NCBI RefSeq assembly: GCF_041435055.1
Contig: NZ_CP108002.1
Location: 2,046,001-2,110,000, forward strand
Reading direction: 5' to 3'
Length of the DNA: 64,000 nucleotides
Origin: Streptomyces sp. NBC_00341
Lineage (GTDB): Bacteria > Actinomycetota > Actinomycetes > Streptomycetales > Streptomycetaceae
This document shows, piece by piece, positions 54,040 through 62,629 of this stretch; position 1 is the stretch's first letter, and each line of letters opens with the position of its first letter. A model generated the notes under the pieces. That model made no database searches, was not told the DNA's origin, and saw nothing but the letters and a program-made list of their open reading frames with translations. Position numbers and translations under genes: made by a program.

Positions 54040-55347
54040 TCAGTCCCCGGCCGGCGCCGCTTTCTCCGTGCGGGCCACCGGCGGAGCGTGCTTCTCGGGC
54101 GGTGGTGGCACGTGCTCCGCGCCTGCCCGTACGTCGATCTCGCGCCAGAACCCGGCCCGGATCGCGTACCGGTCGTGCTCGTCGATCTGGTCGTCCTTGT
54201 GCGCGAGCAGCCCGAACCGGGCGGCGTACCGGAGCAGTTCGCCGTCGATGCGGTGCGGGACGCGGGGGTACATGGTGGACAGCTTCTGGAGGTGGAGGGT
54301 CTCCGGCAGCCGTTCCATCCAGCGCCGGGCGAAGACCTGCCCCACCTCGAAGGGGTCGCCGCCGACCGTGGTGATGTCCTCCTCGCGGTCCGCCCAGCGC
54401 TGCTCCGCGCTGGTGATCTGGGCCAGCGTCGGGAGGGACGCGGTCTCCGGGGGCTCACCGAGGGGGCCGCCGCGCTCCACCCAGCCCCGGTCGGAGGACC
54501 AGCGCAGGGTGGCGTTGGCGGGCGGCGGGACGGGCTGCTGGGCGGGCTGGGCGCCGGGGCCGCGCAGGGTGCCGGCGAAGTCCTTCGGGGTGGGGACGCC
54601 GCGGCCCGGGTGGCTGTGCGGGGCGTGCGGGGCGGCATCCTCCGACGGCTCCGGCGCACCGGCGCGGGCGGCCTCCTCCTGGGCCTCCGAGGCCCGCTCC
54701 GCGGAGGCCGCGAGGGCGGATTCGGGCAGCGGGGCGGAGAGGATCGCGGCGATCTCGGAGTTCCGCGCGGCGGGCGGCGGCGCGCACGGGCCGCCGGTCT
54801 CCTTGGCGCGTACGGCGCGGGTGATCCAGGCCCGGTCGAGCACGCGCCGCTCGTCGGCCTCCGCGACGAGGTCCTCGGACTGGTTGTAGTCGCCGTCGGC
54901 GGCCTGGACCGCCCAGAGGTGGACGGCGACGCCGTGTTCCTTGGCGGACATCAGTCCGGGCAGCAGATCGCCGTCGCCGGTCACCAGGACCACGTCGGAG
55001 CAGGCGCGGTTGCGCGCGAGTTCGGTGAGCTCCGCGTGCATCGCCGCGTCGACGCCCTTCTGCGCCCAGCGCCCGTCACTGCGGGTGAGAGCTCCCAGGC
55101 GCACCGTCACCCTCGGCATGACGCGCAGCCTGCGGTGCTCGGGCTGCGGTACGCGGTCGGGGGCCCCGTCGAACCAGTAGATCCGCAGCAGCGGCTGTTC
55201 CGTATCGGCCTCCGCCCGCTCCCTCAGCCCCTGGATCAGGGCGGCGTGGTCGACGGTGATGCGGGAACGGGCGGGCTCTCCGGCCAGCAGGCTGGCGGCC
55301 GCGCCCAGCAGGTAACCGGCGTCCACCAGGACGACGCAACGGTCCAC
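54040..55347 (-). CDS. NYN-domain (PIN-like) protein
   Basis: A 435-residue protein. The N-terminal ~175 residues are an NYN/PIN-like nuclease fold: VVLVDAGYLLGAAAS with the first Asp, KGVDAAMHAEL and VLVTGDGDLLPGL with later acidic residues. A Pro/Ala-rich linker (about 210-290) and a conserved C-terminal helical domain follow (QVFARRWMERLPETL, RIDGELLRYAARFGLL). It probably cleaves RNA. GTG at 55347 is chosen for the GAAGAGG nine bases upstream; the frame opens at 55386. Confidence 0.83.
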   Translation of the reverse strand: MDRCVVLVDAGYLLGAAASLLAGEPARSRITVDHAALIQGLRERAEADTEQPLLRIYWFDGAPDRVPQPEHRRLRVMPRVTVRLGALTRSDGRWAQKGVDAAMHAELTELARNRACSDVVLVTGDGDLLPGLMSAKEHGVAVHLWAVQAADGDYNQSEDLVAEADERRVLDRAWITRAVRAKETGGPCAPPPAARNSEIAAILSAPLPESALAASAERASEAQEEAARAGAPEPSEDAAPHAPHSHPGRGVPTPKDFAGTLRGPGAQPAQQPVPPPANATLRWSSDRGWVERGGPLGEPPETASLPTLAQITSAEQRWADREEDITTVGGDPFEVGQVFARRWMERLPETLHLQKLSTMYPRVPHRIDGELLRYAARFGLLAHKDDQIDEHDRYAIRAGFWREIDVRAGAEHVPPPPEKHAPPVARTEKAAPAGD

Positions 55348-55588
55348 GCGTTCCACCCTCTTCCAGGAATTCGGGAACGGGTCCACTCAGGTCAGGGGTT
55401 TCCTTCGAGTCTGCCCGACCACACGGGGGTTAACGGGTGGAACTCGATCATCGGCGTGGCGGATCCGGAAAACGGCGCATCATACCCCCTCACTACGCAC
55501 GGTAATGATCCAACATGCGGTGTTTATCCGATTATGTGAATCTGACAGCGGTCCTGGCCCCGAGAGAGTCCCCCCAAGGAGGAACACC

Positions 55589-55768
55589 ATGGCCAAGAAC
55601 AAGAACCGCAAGCAGGGCAGCCAGCAGGACCGCGCCAGCGAGTCGGAGCGCGGTACGCAGGAGGCACGGTCCACGGCCTTCGAGTCGCAGAACCAGCCTC
55701 AGGCCCAGTCCCAGGGCAGCCCTGCCGATGTTGCGCGTAAGCATCAGCGGCGCTTCGGCCACAACTGA
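55589..55768 (+). CDS. Small basic, Gln-rich hydrophilic protein
   Basis: A 59-residue protein, MAKNKNRKQGSQQDRASESE at the start and ARKHQRRFGHN at the end, rich in Gln, Ser, Arg and Lys and probably disordered. ATG at 55589 follows a near-perfect AAGGAGG seven bases upstream, and a strong hairpin follows the stop, so a well-translated short transcript is likely. I recognise it as a type common in Streptomyces but no function is known. An upstream AT-richer stretch near 55480-55545 may hold the promoter. Confidence 0.8.
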   Translation: MAKNKNRKQGSQQDRASESERGTQEARSTAFESQNQPQAQSQGSPADVARKHQRRFGHN

Positions 55769-55803
55769 CCGGACTTCTCCGGTACGGCCACAGGCCGGTA
55801 GCC

Positions 55804-55840
55804 GAGAGGGGCGCTCCCGCTTTCGCGGGGCGCCCCTCTC
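55804..55840. terminator. Strong hairpin between small basic protein gene and dnaE
   Basis: GAGAGGGGCGC-T-CCCGC and GCGGG-G-CGCCCCTCTC pair across a TTTC loop with one internal mismatch. It lies between convergent genes and can end both. Confidence 0.8.
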
Positions 55841-55865
55841 GTGCGTGTGTGACGGGTCCGGCGGC

Positions 55866-58800
55866 TCAGCCGGCCAGGCAGGACGGGCCGAGCAGCACCT
55901 TCAGGTCCCCGAAGAGCGCCGGGTCGGCCTTCACCCGGTGCCGGTCGAGCCGGAGCACCGTGGTCTTGCGGGGGCCCTGGAGCCTGATCCGCACCTCCGT
56001 GTCGCCGCGGTGGCTGTTGAGCACCTCGCCGAGCCGGCTGACCATGGGCGGGGTGATCTTGACCGTGGGGATGGTCAGGATCACGGGGGCGTTGGTGCCC
56101 GCGTTGGAGATGTCGGGGACCTGCATCTCCATGGCGACGAGCCGGGGCACGTCCTCCCGCTTGTCGAGCCGTCCCTTGACGAAGACGACGGTGTCCTCGA
56201 CGAGCTGGGTGGAGACCAGCTGGTAGGTGGCGGGGAAGAACATGCACTCGATGGAGCCGGCCAGGTCCTCGACGGTGGCGATGGCCCAGGCGTTGCCCTG
56301 CTTGGTCATCTTGCGCTGGAGGCCGGAGATGATGCCGCCGATGGTGACGATCGCGCCGTCGCTGTGCTCTCCGCCGGTGAGCTGCGAGATCGCGGCGTCG
56401 GACTTGTCGCTCAGTACGTGCTCGATGCCGAAGAGCGGGTGGTCGGAGACGTACAGCCCGAGCATCTCGCGCTCCTGGGCCAGCAGGTAGGACTTCTCCC
56501 ACTCGATGTCGGAGAACTCCACGTCGAGCCCGAAGCCGGGCTCGTCGCTGTCCTCCTCGCCGCCGCCGAAGAGGTCGAACTGCCCCTCGGCCTCCTTGCG
56601 CTTGACCTGCACCACGTTGTCGATCATGGGTTCGTGGTGGGCGACGAGCCCCTTGCGGGTGTGCCCCATCTCGTCGAAGGCGCCGGCCTTGATGAGGGAC
56701 TCCACGGTCCGCTTGTTGCAGACGACCGCCTCGACCTTGTCGAGGAAGTCGGGGAAGCTGCTGTACTTCCCCTTCGTCTTGCGGCACCGGATGATCGAGT
56801 CGACGACGTTCTGGCCGACGTTGCGGATGGCTGTCAGCCCGAACAGGATGACGTCGTCACCCTGGGCGGCGAAGTTCGACTCCGACTCGTTGACGTTCGG
56901 CGGGAGCACCTTGATGCCCATGCGGCGGCACTCGTTGAGGTAGACCGCCGACTTGTCCTTGTCGTCCTTGACCGAGGTCAGCAGTGCCGCCATGTACTCG
57001 GCGGGGTAGTTGGCCTTCAGATAGCCGGTCCAGTAGGTGACCAGTCCGTACGCGGAGGAGTGCGCCTTGTTGAAGGCGTATCCGGCGAACGGGACCAGTA
57101 CGTCCCACAGCGCCTTGATCGCGGCGTCGGAGAAGCCGTTCTTCTTGGCACCGGCCTCGAACAGGACGAAGTTCTTCGCCAGCTCGTCGGCCTTCTTCTT
57201 GCCCATCACGCGGCGCAGGATGTCGGCCTCGCCGAGCGAGTACCCGGCGACGATCTGGGCGGCCTTCTGGACCTGCTCCTGGTAGACGATCAGGCCGTAG
57301 GTGAGGCCCAGGACCTCCTTGAGCGGCTCCTCCAGCTCCGGGTGGATCGGAGTGATCTCCTGGCGGGCGTTCTTGCGCTCGGCGTAGTTCGTGTGCGAGT
57401 TCATGCCCATCGGGCCCGGCCGGTACAGGGCCGAGACAGCGGAGATGTCCTCGAAGTTGTCGGGCTGCATCTGGCGCAGCAGCGAACGCATCGGCCCGCC
57501 GTCGAACTGGAACACCCCGAGCGTGTCGCCGCGGCAGAGCAGCTCGTACGTCTTCGGGTCGTCCAGCGGGAGGGCCAGCATCTCCAGGTCGATGCCCTTG
57601 TTGGACTTCACCATCTTGATGGCGTCGTCCATGATCGTCAGGTTGCGCAGCCCCAGGAAGTCCATCTTGAGCAGGCCGAGCGACTCGCACTGCGGGTAGT
57701 CCCACTGCGTGATGGTGACGCCGTCGGAGTGCCGCGTCCAGAGCGGGGCGTGGTCGACGATCGGCTCGCTGGACATGATGACGCCCGCGGCGTGCACGCC
57801 CATCTGCCGGACCAGGCCCTCGACGCCCTTGGCGGTGTCGATGACCTTCTGGACGTCCGGCTCGTTCTCGTACATCCCCCGGATCTCGCCCGCCTCGCTG
57901 TAGCGCGGGTGCTTGGGGTCGGTGATTCCGTTGAGGTCGATGCCCTTGCCGAGGACGTCGGCGGGCATGGCCTTGGTGAGGCGGTCGCCCATCGCGTACG
58001 GGTAGCCGAGGACGCGGGCGGAGTCCTTGATCGCGTTCTTGGCCTTGATCTTGCCGTAGGTGCCGATCATGGCGACCTTGTCGGCGCCGTACTTCTCGGT
58101 CACGTACCTGATCACCTCGACGCGCCTGCGCTCGTCGAAGTCGATGTCGACGTCGGGCATGGAGACGCGCTCGGGGTTGAGGAACCGCTCGAAGATCAGC
58201 CCGTGCTCGATCGGGTCGAGGTCGGTGATGCCCATCGCGTACGAGACGATCGATCCGGCGGCGGAACCACGGCCGGGGCCGACCGCGATGCCGTTGTTCT
58301 TCGCCCACATGATGAAGTCCGCGACGACCAGGAAGTACCCCGGGAACCCCATCTGGATGATGATGTCCATCTCGTACTCGACCTGCTTCTGCCGGTCCTC
58401 CGGGACACCGGCGGGGAAGCGCCGGTTCATCCCGACCCGGACCTCCTCCTGGAACCAGGTGATCTCCGTGAAGCCCTCGGGGATGTCGAACTTCGGCATC
58501 AGGTCGCGCTTCTCGAACATCCCGGTGGTGTCGATCTGCTGCGCGACCAGCAGGGTGTTGGCACAGCCCTGCTGCCAGGCGTCCGAGGAGTCGACGGCGT
58601 ACATCTCGTCCGTCGTCTTCAGGTAGTAGCCGGTGCCGTCGAAGCGGAAGCGGTCCGGGTCGGAGAGGTTCTTTCCGGTCTGGATGCACAGCAGCGCGTC
58701 GTGCGCGGTCGCCTCGTTGGCGTAGGTGTAGTGCGAGTCGTTCGTGACGAGGGGCGGGATGTCGAGCTTGCGGCCGATTTCGAGGAGCCCGTCACGGACC

Positions 58801-59402
58801 CGGCGCTCGATCTCGATGCCGTGGTCCATCAGCTCCAGGAAGTACTTGTCCGCGCCGAAGATGTCCTTGTAGTCGGAGGCCGCCCGCACCGCCTCGTCGA
58901 ACTGTCCGAGCCGGAGCCGGGTCTGCACCTCGCCGGAGGGGCAGCCGGTGGAGGCGATCAGGCCCTCCGACCACTGGGAGATCGTCTCCTTGTCCATCCG
59001 CGGCCACTTCTGCAGCCAGCCCTCGGCGTAGGCGTCGGAGGACAGCTTGAAGAGGTTGTGCAGGCCCTTGGCGTTGGACGCCCAGATCGTCTTGTGGGTG
59101 TAACCACCGGAGCCGGAGACGTCGTCGCGCTTCTGGTGCGGCTGGCCCCACTGGATCTTCCGCTTGTGCTTGCGCGACTCCGGGGCGACGTACGCCTCGA
59201 TCCCGATGATCGGTGTCACATTCGCCTTGGCGGCCGAATGGAAGAAGTCGTAGGCGCCGTGCAGGTTGCCGTGGTCGGTCATCGCGATATGGGACATGCC
59301 CATCTCGTTGCACGCGTCGAACATGTCCTTGAGCCGCGCGGCACCGTCCAGCAGCGAGTACTGGGTGTGGACGTGAAGGTGCGTGAAAGGCGGCTTGGTC
59401 AC
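55866..59402 (-). CDS. dnaE: DNA polymerase III alpha subunit
   Basis: A 1178-residue replicative polymerase. The N-terminal PHP domain begins FTHLHVHTQYSLLDGAARLK and includes AMTDHGNLHG; the polymerase active site carries PDVDIDFDERRR; helix-hairpin-helix and OB-fold (about 980-1080, SGLQRKMTKQGNAWAIATVED) domains follow. The length fits the essential DnaE1 rather than the shorter error-prone DnaE2. GTG at 59402 has GGAGG nine bases upstream. Single gene ended by the hairpin at 55804-55840. Confidence 0.97.
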   Translation of the reverse strand: MTKPPFTHLHVHTQYSLLDGAARLKDMFDACNEMGMSHIAMTDHGNLHGAYDFFHSAAKANVTPIIGIEAYVAPESRKHKRKIQWGQPHQKRDDVSGSGGYTHKTIWASNAKGLHNLFKLSSDAYAEGWLQKWPRMDKETISQWSEGLIASTGCPSGEVQTRLRLGQFDEAVRAASDYKDIFGADKYFLELMDHGIEIERRVRDGLLEIGRKLDIPPLVTNDSHYTYANEATAHDALLCIQTGKNLSDPDRFRFDGTGYYLKTTDEMYAVDSSDAWQQGCANTLLVAQQIDTTGMFEKRDLMPKFDIPEGFTEITWFQEEVRVGMNRRFPAGVPEDRQKQVEYEMDIIIQMGFPGYFLVVADFIMWAKNNGIAVGPGRGSAAGSIVSYAMGITDLDPIEHGLIFERFLNPERVSMPDVDIDFDERRRVEVIRYVTEKYGADKVAMIGTYGKIKAKNAIKDSARVLGYPYAMGDRLTKAMPADVLGKGIDLNGITDPKHPRYSEAGEIRGMYENEPDVQKVIDTAKGVEGLVRQMGVHAAGVIMSSEPIVDHAPLWTRHSDGVTITQWDYPQCESLGLLKMDFLGLRNLTIMDDAIKMVKSNKGIDLEMLALPLDDPKTYELLCRGDTLGVFQFDGGPMRSLLRQMQPDNFEDISAVSALYRPGPMGMNSHTNYAERKNARQEITPIHPELEEPLKEVLGLTYGLIVYQEQVQKAAQIVAGYSLGEADILRRVMGKKKADELAKNFVLFEAGAKKNGFSDAAIKALWDVLVPFAGYAFNKAHSSAYGLVTYWTGYLKANYPAEYMAALLTSVKDDKDKSAVYLNECRRMGIKVLPPNVNESESNFAAQGDDVILFGLTAIRNVGQNVVDSIIRCRKTKGKYSSFPDFLDKVEAVVCNKRTVESLIKAGAFDEMGHTRKGLVAHHEPMIDNVVQVKRKEAEGQFDLFGGGEEDSDEPGFGLDVEFSDIEWEKSYLLAQEREMLGLYVSDHPLFGIEHVLSDKSDAAISQLTGGEHSDGAIVTIGGIISGLQRKMTKQGNAWAIATVEDLAGSIECMFFPATYQLVSTQLVEDTVVFVKGRLDKREDVPRLVAMEMQVPDISNAGTNAPVILTIPTVKITPPMVSRLGEVLNSHRGDTEVRIRLQGPRKTTVLRLDRHRVKADPALFGDLKVLLGPSCLAG

Positions 59403-59594
59403 GGCGCTGTGCCTCCGGGGAAACTGCGGATGTCGGCGGGACGCCCCCGAGGGGGGACAGCGTGGAAGTCTACGTCTCCCGGGTCACGAGTGACGGGCAC
59501 TCCGGGATACGGTCGCGCGTTGGAAGAGCTGGGACGCCCGTCCCATTTGTCATGTACGTCGTCACGCACGCCAGGTACCAGGAGGCACTCAGAG

Positions 59595-60920
59595 ATGTCG
59601 GAAACGCAGACCGGCGCAGCGCAGCGCGGGGAGCAGATCCTTGAGGTTTTCGACACCGCCTTCGGTGAGCTGCTGGCCGCCGATCCGGCCGCCTTCCAGG
59701 TCAAGTTCCGCAAGATGGCGGGCTCGGCCTTCGCCTTCTACCGGGGCACGGCGTGCCTGTTCTACGGCGACCTGGAGCGGGAGCGGCACGGCGGCCCGTA
59801 TCTCGACGAGCGCACCGGCCGGGTGTGGATCCACGGCGATCTGCACGCGGAGAATTTCGGCACGTACATGGATGCCAACGGCCGGCTGGTCTTCAACGTC
59901 AACGACTTCGACGAGGCCTACGTGGGCCCGTTCACCTGGGACCTCAAGCGCTTCGCCGCCTCCGTCGCCCTGATCGGCTACGCGAAGGCGCTGAGCGACG
60001 AGCAGATCACCGAGCTCGTCCAGGTCTACGCCGCGGCCTACCGCGAGCGGATCCACGCGCTGGCGACGGGCGCGAAGAACGACGAGGTGCCGCCGTTCAC
60101 GCTGGACACCGCGGAGGGCCCGCTGCTGGGCGCCCTGCGTGACGCCCGCGCGCGGACCCGGTTCTCGCTGCTGGACTCGATGACCGAGATCCGTGACTTC
60201 GAGCGCCGCTTCGCGGACGGCGGCGGCGCGATCGACCTGGACGCGGCGACGCGCTACAAGGTGCTCGCGGCGTTCGACGGCTATCTGGAGACGCTGCCGG
60301 AGTCGAGTCTGACCCGGCCCGACTCCTACCGGGTGAAGGACGTCGTCGGCAGACGCGGGATCGGCATCGGATCGGCCGGGCTGCCCTCGTACAACATCCT
60401 TCTGGAGGGCAACAGCGACGCCCTGGAGAACGATGTGGTGATCTACCTCAAGCAGGCACAGACCCCCGCGGTCTCCCGGCACATCACGGACGCCGCCGTG
60501 CGCGACTACTTCCAGCACGAGGGGCACCGCACGGTGATCTCGCAGCGTGCCCTCCAGGCGCACGCCGACCCGTGGCTGGGCTGGACCGAGCTGGACGGCT
60601 CGGGACAGCTGGTCGCCGAGGTGTCGCCGTACGCGGTCGATCTGGACTGGTCCGACATCGACGAGCCCGACGAGATCGCGGCGGTGGTGGCCGACCTCGG
60701 CCGGGCGACGGCGACGATGCACTCCGCGGCGGACGACGAGAGCGGCCACTCGCTGGTGCCCTTCTCCACCGAGCGGGCGATCGACGCGGCGATCGCGGCG
60801 GACGAGGAGGGCTTCGGCGACCTGCTGGTGGACTTCGCCCACAGCTACGGCGCACGGGCGCGCGCCGACCACCAGATCTTCGTGGACCTGTTCCGCAACG
60901 GCCGGATCCCGGGGTTGTGA
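59595..60920 (+). CDS. DUF2252 family protein
   Basis: A 441-residue protein of unknown function with a kinase-like core. Landmarks: KFRKMAGSAFAFYRGTA near 35, WIHGDLHAENFGTY near 80 (resembling the catalytic HGDLH of aminoglycoside-type kinases), NVNDFDEAYVGPFTWDLKR near 105 (the DFD-like metal segment) and VDLDWSDIDEP near 355. No substrate is known. ATG at 59595 has AGGAGG nine bases upstream. Divergent from dnaE across 192 bases in which I see no further feature. Confidence 0.85.
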   Translation: MSETQTGAAQRGEQILEVFDTAFGELLAADPAAFQVKFRKMAGSAFAFYRGTACLFYGDLERERHGGPYLDERTGRVWIHGDLHAENFGTYMDANGRLVFNVNDFDEAYVGPFTWDLKRFAASVALIGYAKALSDEQITELVQVYAAAYRERIHALATGAKNDEVPPFTLDTAEGPLLGALRDARARTRFSLLDSMTEIRDFERRFADGGGAIDLDAATRYKVLAAFDGYLETLPESSLTRPDSYRVKDVVGRRGIGIGSAGLPSYNILLEGNSDALENDVVIYLKQAQTPAVSRHITDAAVRDYFQHEGHRTVISQRALQAHADPWLGWTELDGSGQLVAEVSPYAVDLDWSDIDEPDEIAAVVADLGRATATMHSAADDESGHSLVPFSTERAIDAAIAADEEGFGDLLVDFAHSYGARARADHQIFVDLFRNGRIPGL

Positions 60921-60962
60921 GGAGAGGAGGGCTGCGGCTTTAGGGCTCGCTTACAGGTTGGC

Positions 60963-61712
60963 ATGCGACACTCCTCGACGATGGACATATCCGGGACGCA
61001 GCTCAGGCTCGTGCGCGCGGCGCTCTTCACGGCGCTCGTCGTGACGCTGTCCGCTGCGTCCCATGTGCTGCTCTCCCAGGTCCCGCTGCCGCTGCCGCTG
61101 CTGGCGGTGCTGGCCGGCGGGGTCTTCGCCGTCGCGTACGCGCTGGCCGGCCGGGAGCGCGGCTTCGGGGCGATCGCCGGGCTGCTGGTGCCGCTGGAGC
61201 TGGCCGCCGACACCGTCTTCACCACCGGTCAGCACCTCTGTTACGGCGCCGCGGGCGGCCCGATCACCGGTCCGCTGCGTTCGGTGGGCGTCGATGTGTT
61301 CTGCGGCGGCGGTGACGTCGGCGCGGGCGCGACGTCGTTCGCCGGGGTCGGCGGGGTGGGCACCCCGCTCACCTCCGTGACCGGTTCCGGGCACGGCGCC
61401 GCCGCGCTGCTCGCCTCCCCCGGCCCCCTGGTGCCGTGGCTGCTGCTGGCCGCCCATGTCACCGTCGGGCTGCTCGCGGCGGCCTGGCTGCACCGCGGTG
61501 AGCTGGCGCTCGCCGGACTGCTGGGCGCCTTCGCGCTGCTGGCGTTCCGGCCGCTGCTGGTCGCGGTCGCCGTGGCGGGCACGGCCCGTCACCGGGTACG
61601 CCGCCCGGTCCGGCCCGCGCCGCGTGGCCCGCACGCGCACGCACCGGCCCGCCTCCTCGTGCACTCCGTGGGACGGAGGGGACCGCCGCGCTCGGCCTGC
61701 GCCACCGCCTGA
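60963..61712 (+). CDS. Hypothetical multi-span membrane protein
   Basis: A 249-residue protein with about five membrane segments (around residues 15-35, 40-60, 68-85, 155-178 and 180-205), a long Gly-rich extracytoplasmic loop (GDVGAGATSFAGVGGVG) and a basic, His/Arg-rich tail. Family not recognised. ATG at 60963 is used; ATG at 60981 is possible and neither has a good ribosome site. It lies 50 bases before the second thioredoxin-fold gene, as is often seen for partner membrane proteins. Confidence 0.65.
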   Translation: MRHSSTMDISGTQLRLVRAALFTALVVTLSAASHVLLSQVPLPLPLLAVLAGGVFAVAYALAGRERGFGAIAGLLVPLELAADTVFTTGQHLCYGAAGGPITGPLRSVGVDVFCGGGDVGAGATSFAGVGGVGTPLTSVTGSGHGAAALLASPGPLVPWLLLAAHVTVGLLAAAWLHRGELALAGLLGAFALLAFRPLLVAVAVAGTARHRVRRPVRPAPRGPHAHAPARLLVHSVGRRGPPRSACATA

Positions 61713-61761
61713 GCACGAGTCCCCGACCACGCACGACCACGCATCCCACGGAGAACAGACC

Positions 61762-62577
61762 ATGAGCAACCGCAACAGCCAGGCCAACAAGTCCGCCGCC
61801 CGCGAGCGGCTGCGCGCCGAGCGCGAGCGCCAGGCCAAGAAGGACAAGACCCGCCGGCAGGTCGTCGTAGGCGTCTCGATCGTCGCCGTCCTCGCAATCG
61901 CCGCGGGCGTCAGCTACGGCGTGATGCAGCTGAACAAGCCGGACCACTGGGACGACGTGGCCGACGCGAAGAACGTCACCGTGCCGAAGAACACCTCGGG
62001 CAAGGACGGCACGACCGTCGTCGTCGGCAAGTCGACCGCCAAGAAGACCCTGGAGCTGTACGAGGACTCCCGCTGCCCGATCTGCGCCACGTTCGAGCAG
62101 ACGGTCGGTGAGACCGTCCACAAGGACGTCGACGCCGGTAAGTACAAGATCAAGTACGTCGGTGCCACGTTCATCGACAACAGCGACAACGGCGAGGGCT
62201 CGAAGAACGCGCTGAGCGCGCTGGGCGCGGCCCTCGACGTGAGCCCCGAGGCCTTCCTCGACTACAAGTACGCGCTCTACTCGGCGAAGTACCACCCCTC
62301 GGAGACCGAGGACAAGTTCAAGGACGACTCGTACCTGCTCAAGGTCGCCAGCACGGTGGACGCGCTGAAGGGCAACAGCGGGTTCGAGAAGAGCGTCAAG
62401 GACGGCAAGTTCGACACCTGGGCGATGAAGATGTCCGCGGCCTTCGACAAGAGCGGCGTGCAGGGCACCCCGACGCTCAAGATGGACGGCAAGACGCTGA
62501 CCGGCGCGGACAAGAAGAACGCGCCGATGAGCGTGGCGGACTTCAACACCGCGATCACCGCGGCGCTGAAGGGCTGA
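61762..62577 (+). CDS. Membrane-anchored DsbA-like thioredoxin-fold protein (B)
   Basis: A 271-residue paralogue of the protein at 30141-30968 with the same plan: basic Gln/Arg-rich cytoplasmic start, one membrane segment (about residues 33-53) and an extracytoplasmic thioredoxin fold with Cys105-Pro-Ile-Cys108 (EDSRCPIC) and cis-Pro loop QGTPTLK. It is markedly Lys- and Asp-rich. It should act in disulfide chemistry outside the membrane. ATG at 61762. Its terminator appears broken by the IS element that follows. Confidence 0.88.
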   Translation: MSNRNSQANKSAARERLRAERERQAKKDKTRRQVVVGVSIVAVLAIAAGVSYGVMQLNKPDHWDDVADAKNVTVPKNTSGKDGTTVVVGKSTAKKTLELYEDSRCPICATFEQTVGETVHKDVDAGKYKIKYVGATFIDNSDNGEGSKNALSALGAALDVSPEAFLDYKYALYSAKYHPSETEDKFKDDSYLLKVASTVDALKGNSGFEKSVKDGKFDTWAMKMSAAFDKSGVQGTPTLKMDGKTLTGADKKNAPMSVADFNTAITAALKG

Positions 62578-62611
62578 CCCACCCCACGATCCACAACGCG
62601 ATCCGCACCGC

Positions 62612-62625
62612 AGAAGGGCCCCGCG
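62612..62625 (+). terminator. Left arm of an interrupted terminator
   Basis: AGAAGGGCCCCGCG, 34 bases past the thioredoxin-fold stop, looks like the first half of a typical Streptomyces terminator, but no matching right arm follows; IS sequence begins within a few bases. The right arm should lie beyond the element, outside the window. Confidence 0.45.
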
Positions 62626-62629
62626 CAGT

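Noticed and set aside
55515..59594. Upstream extension of the DUF2252 frame across the whole dnaE region
   Set aside because: Antisense to dnaE. The DUF2252 protein starts at 59595 behind a good ribosome site.
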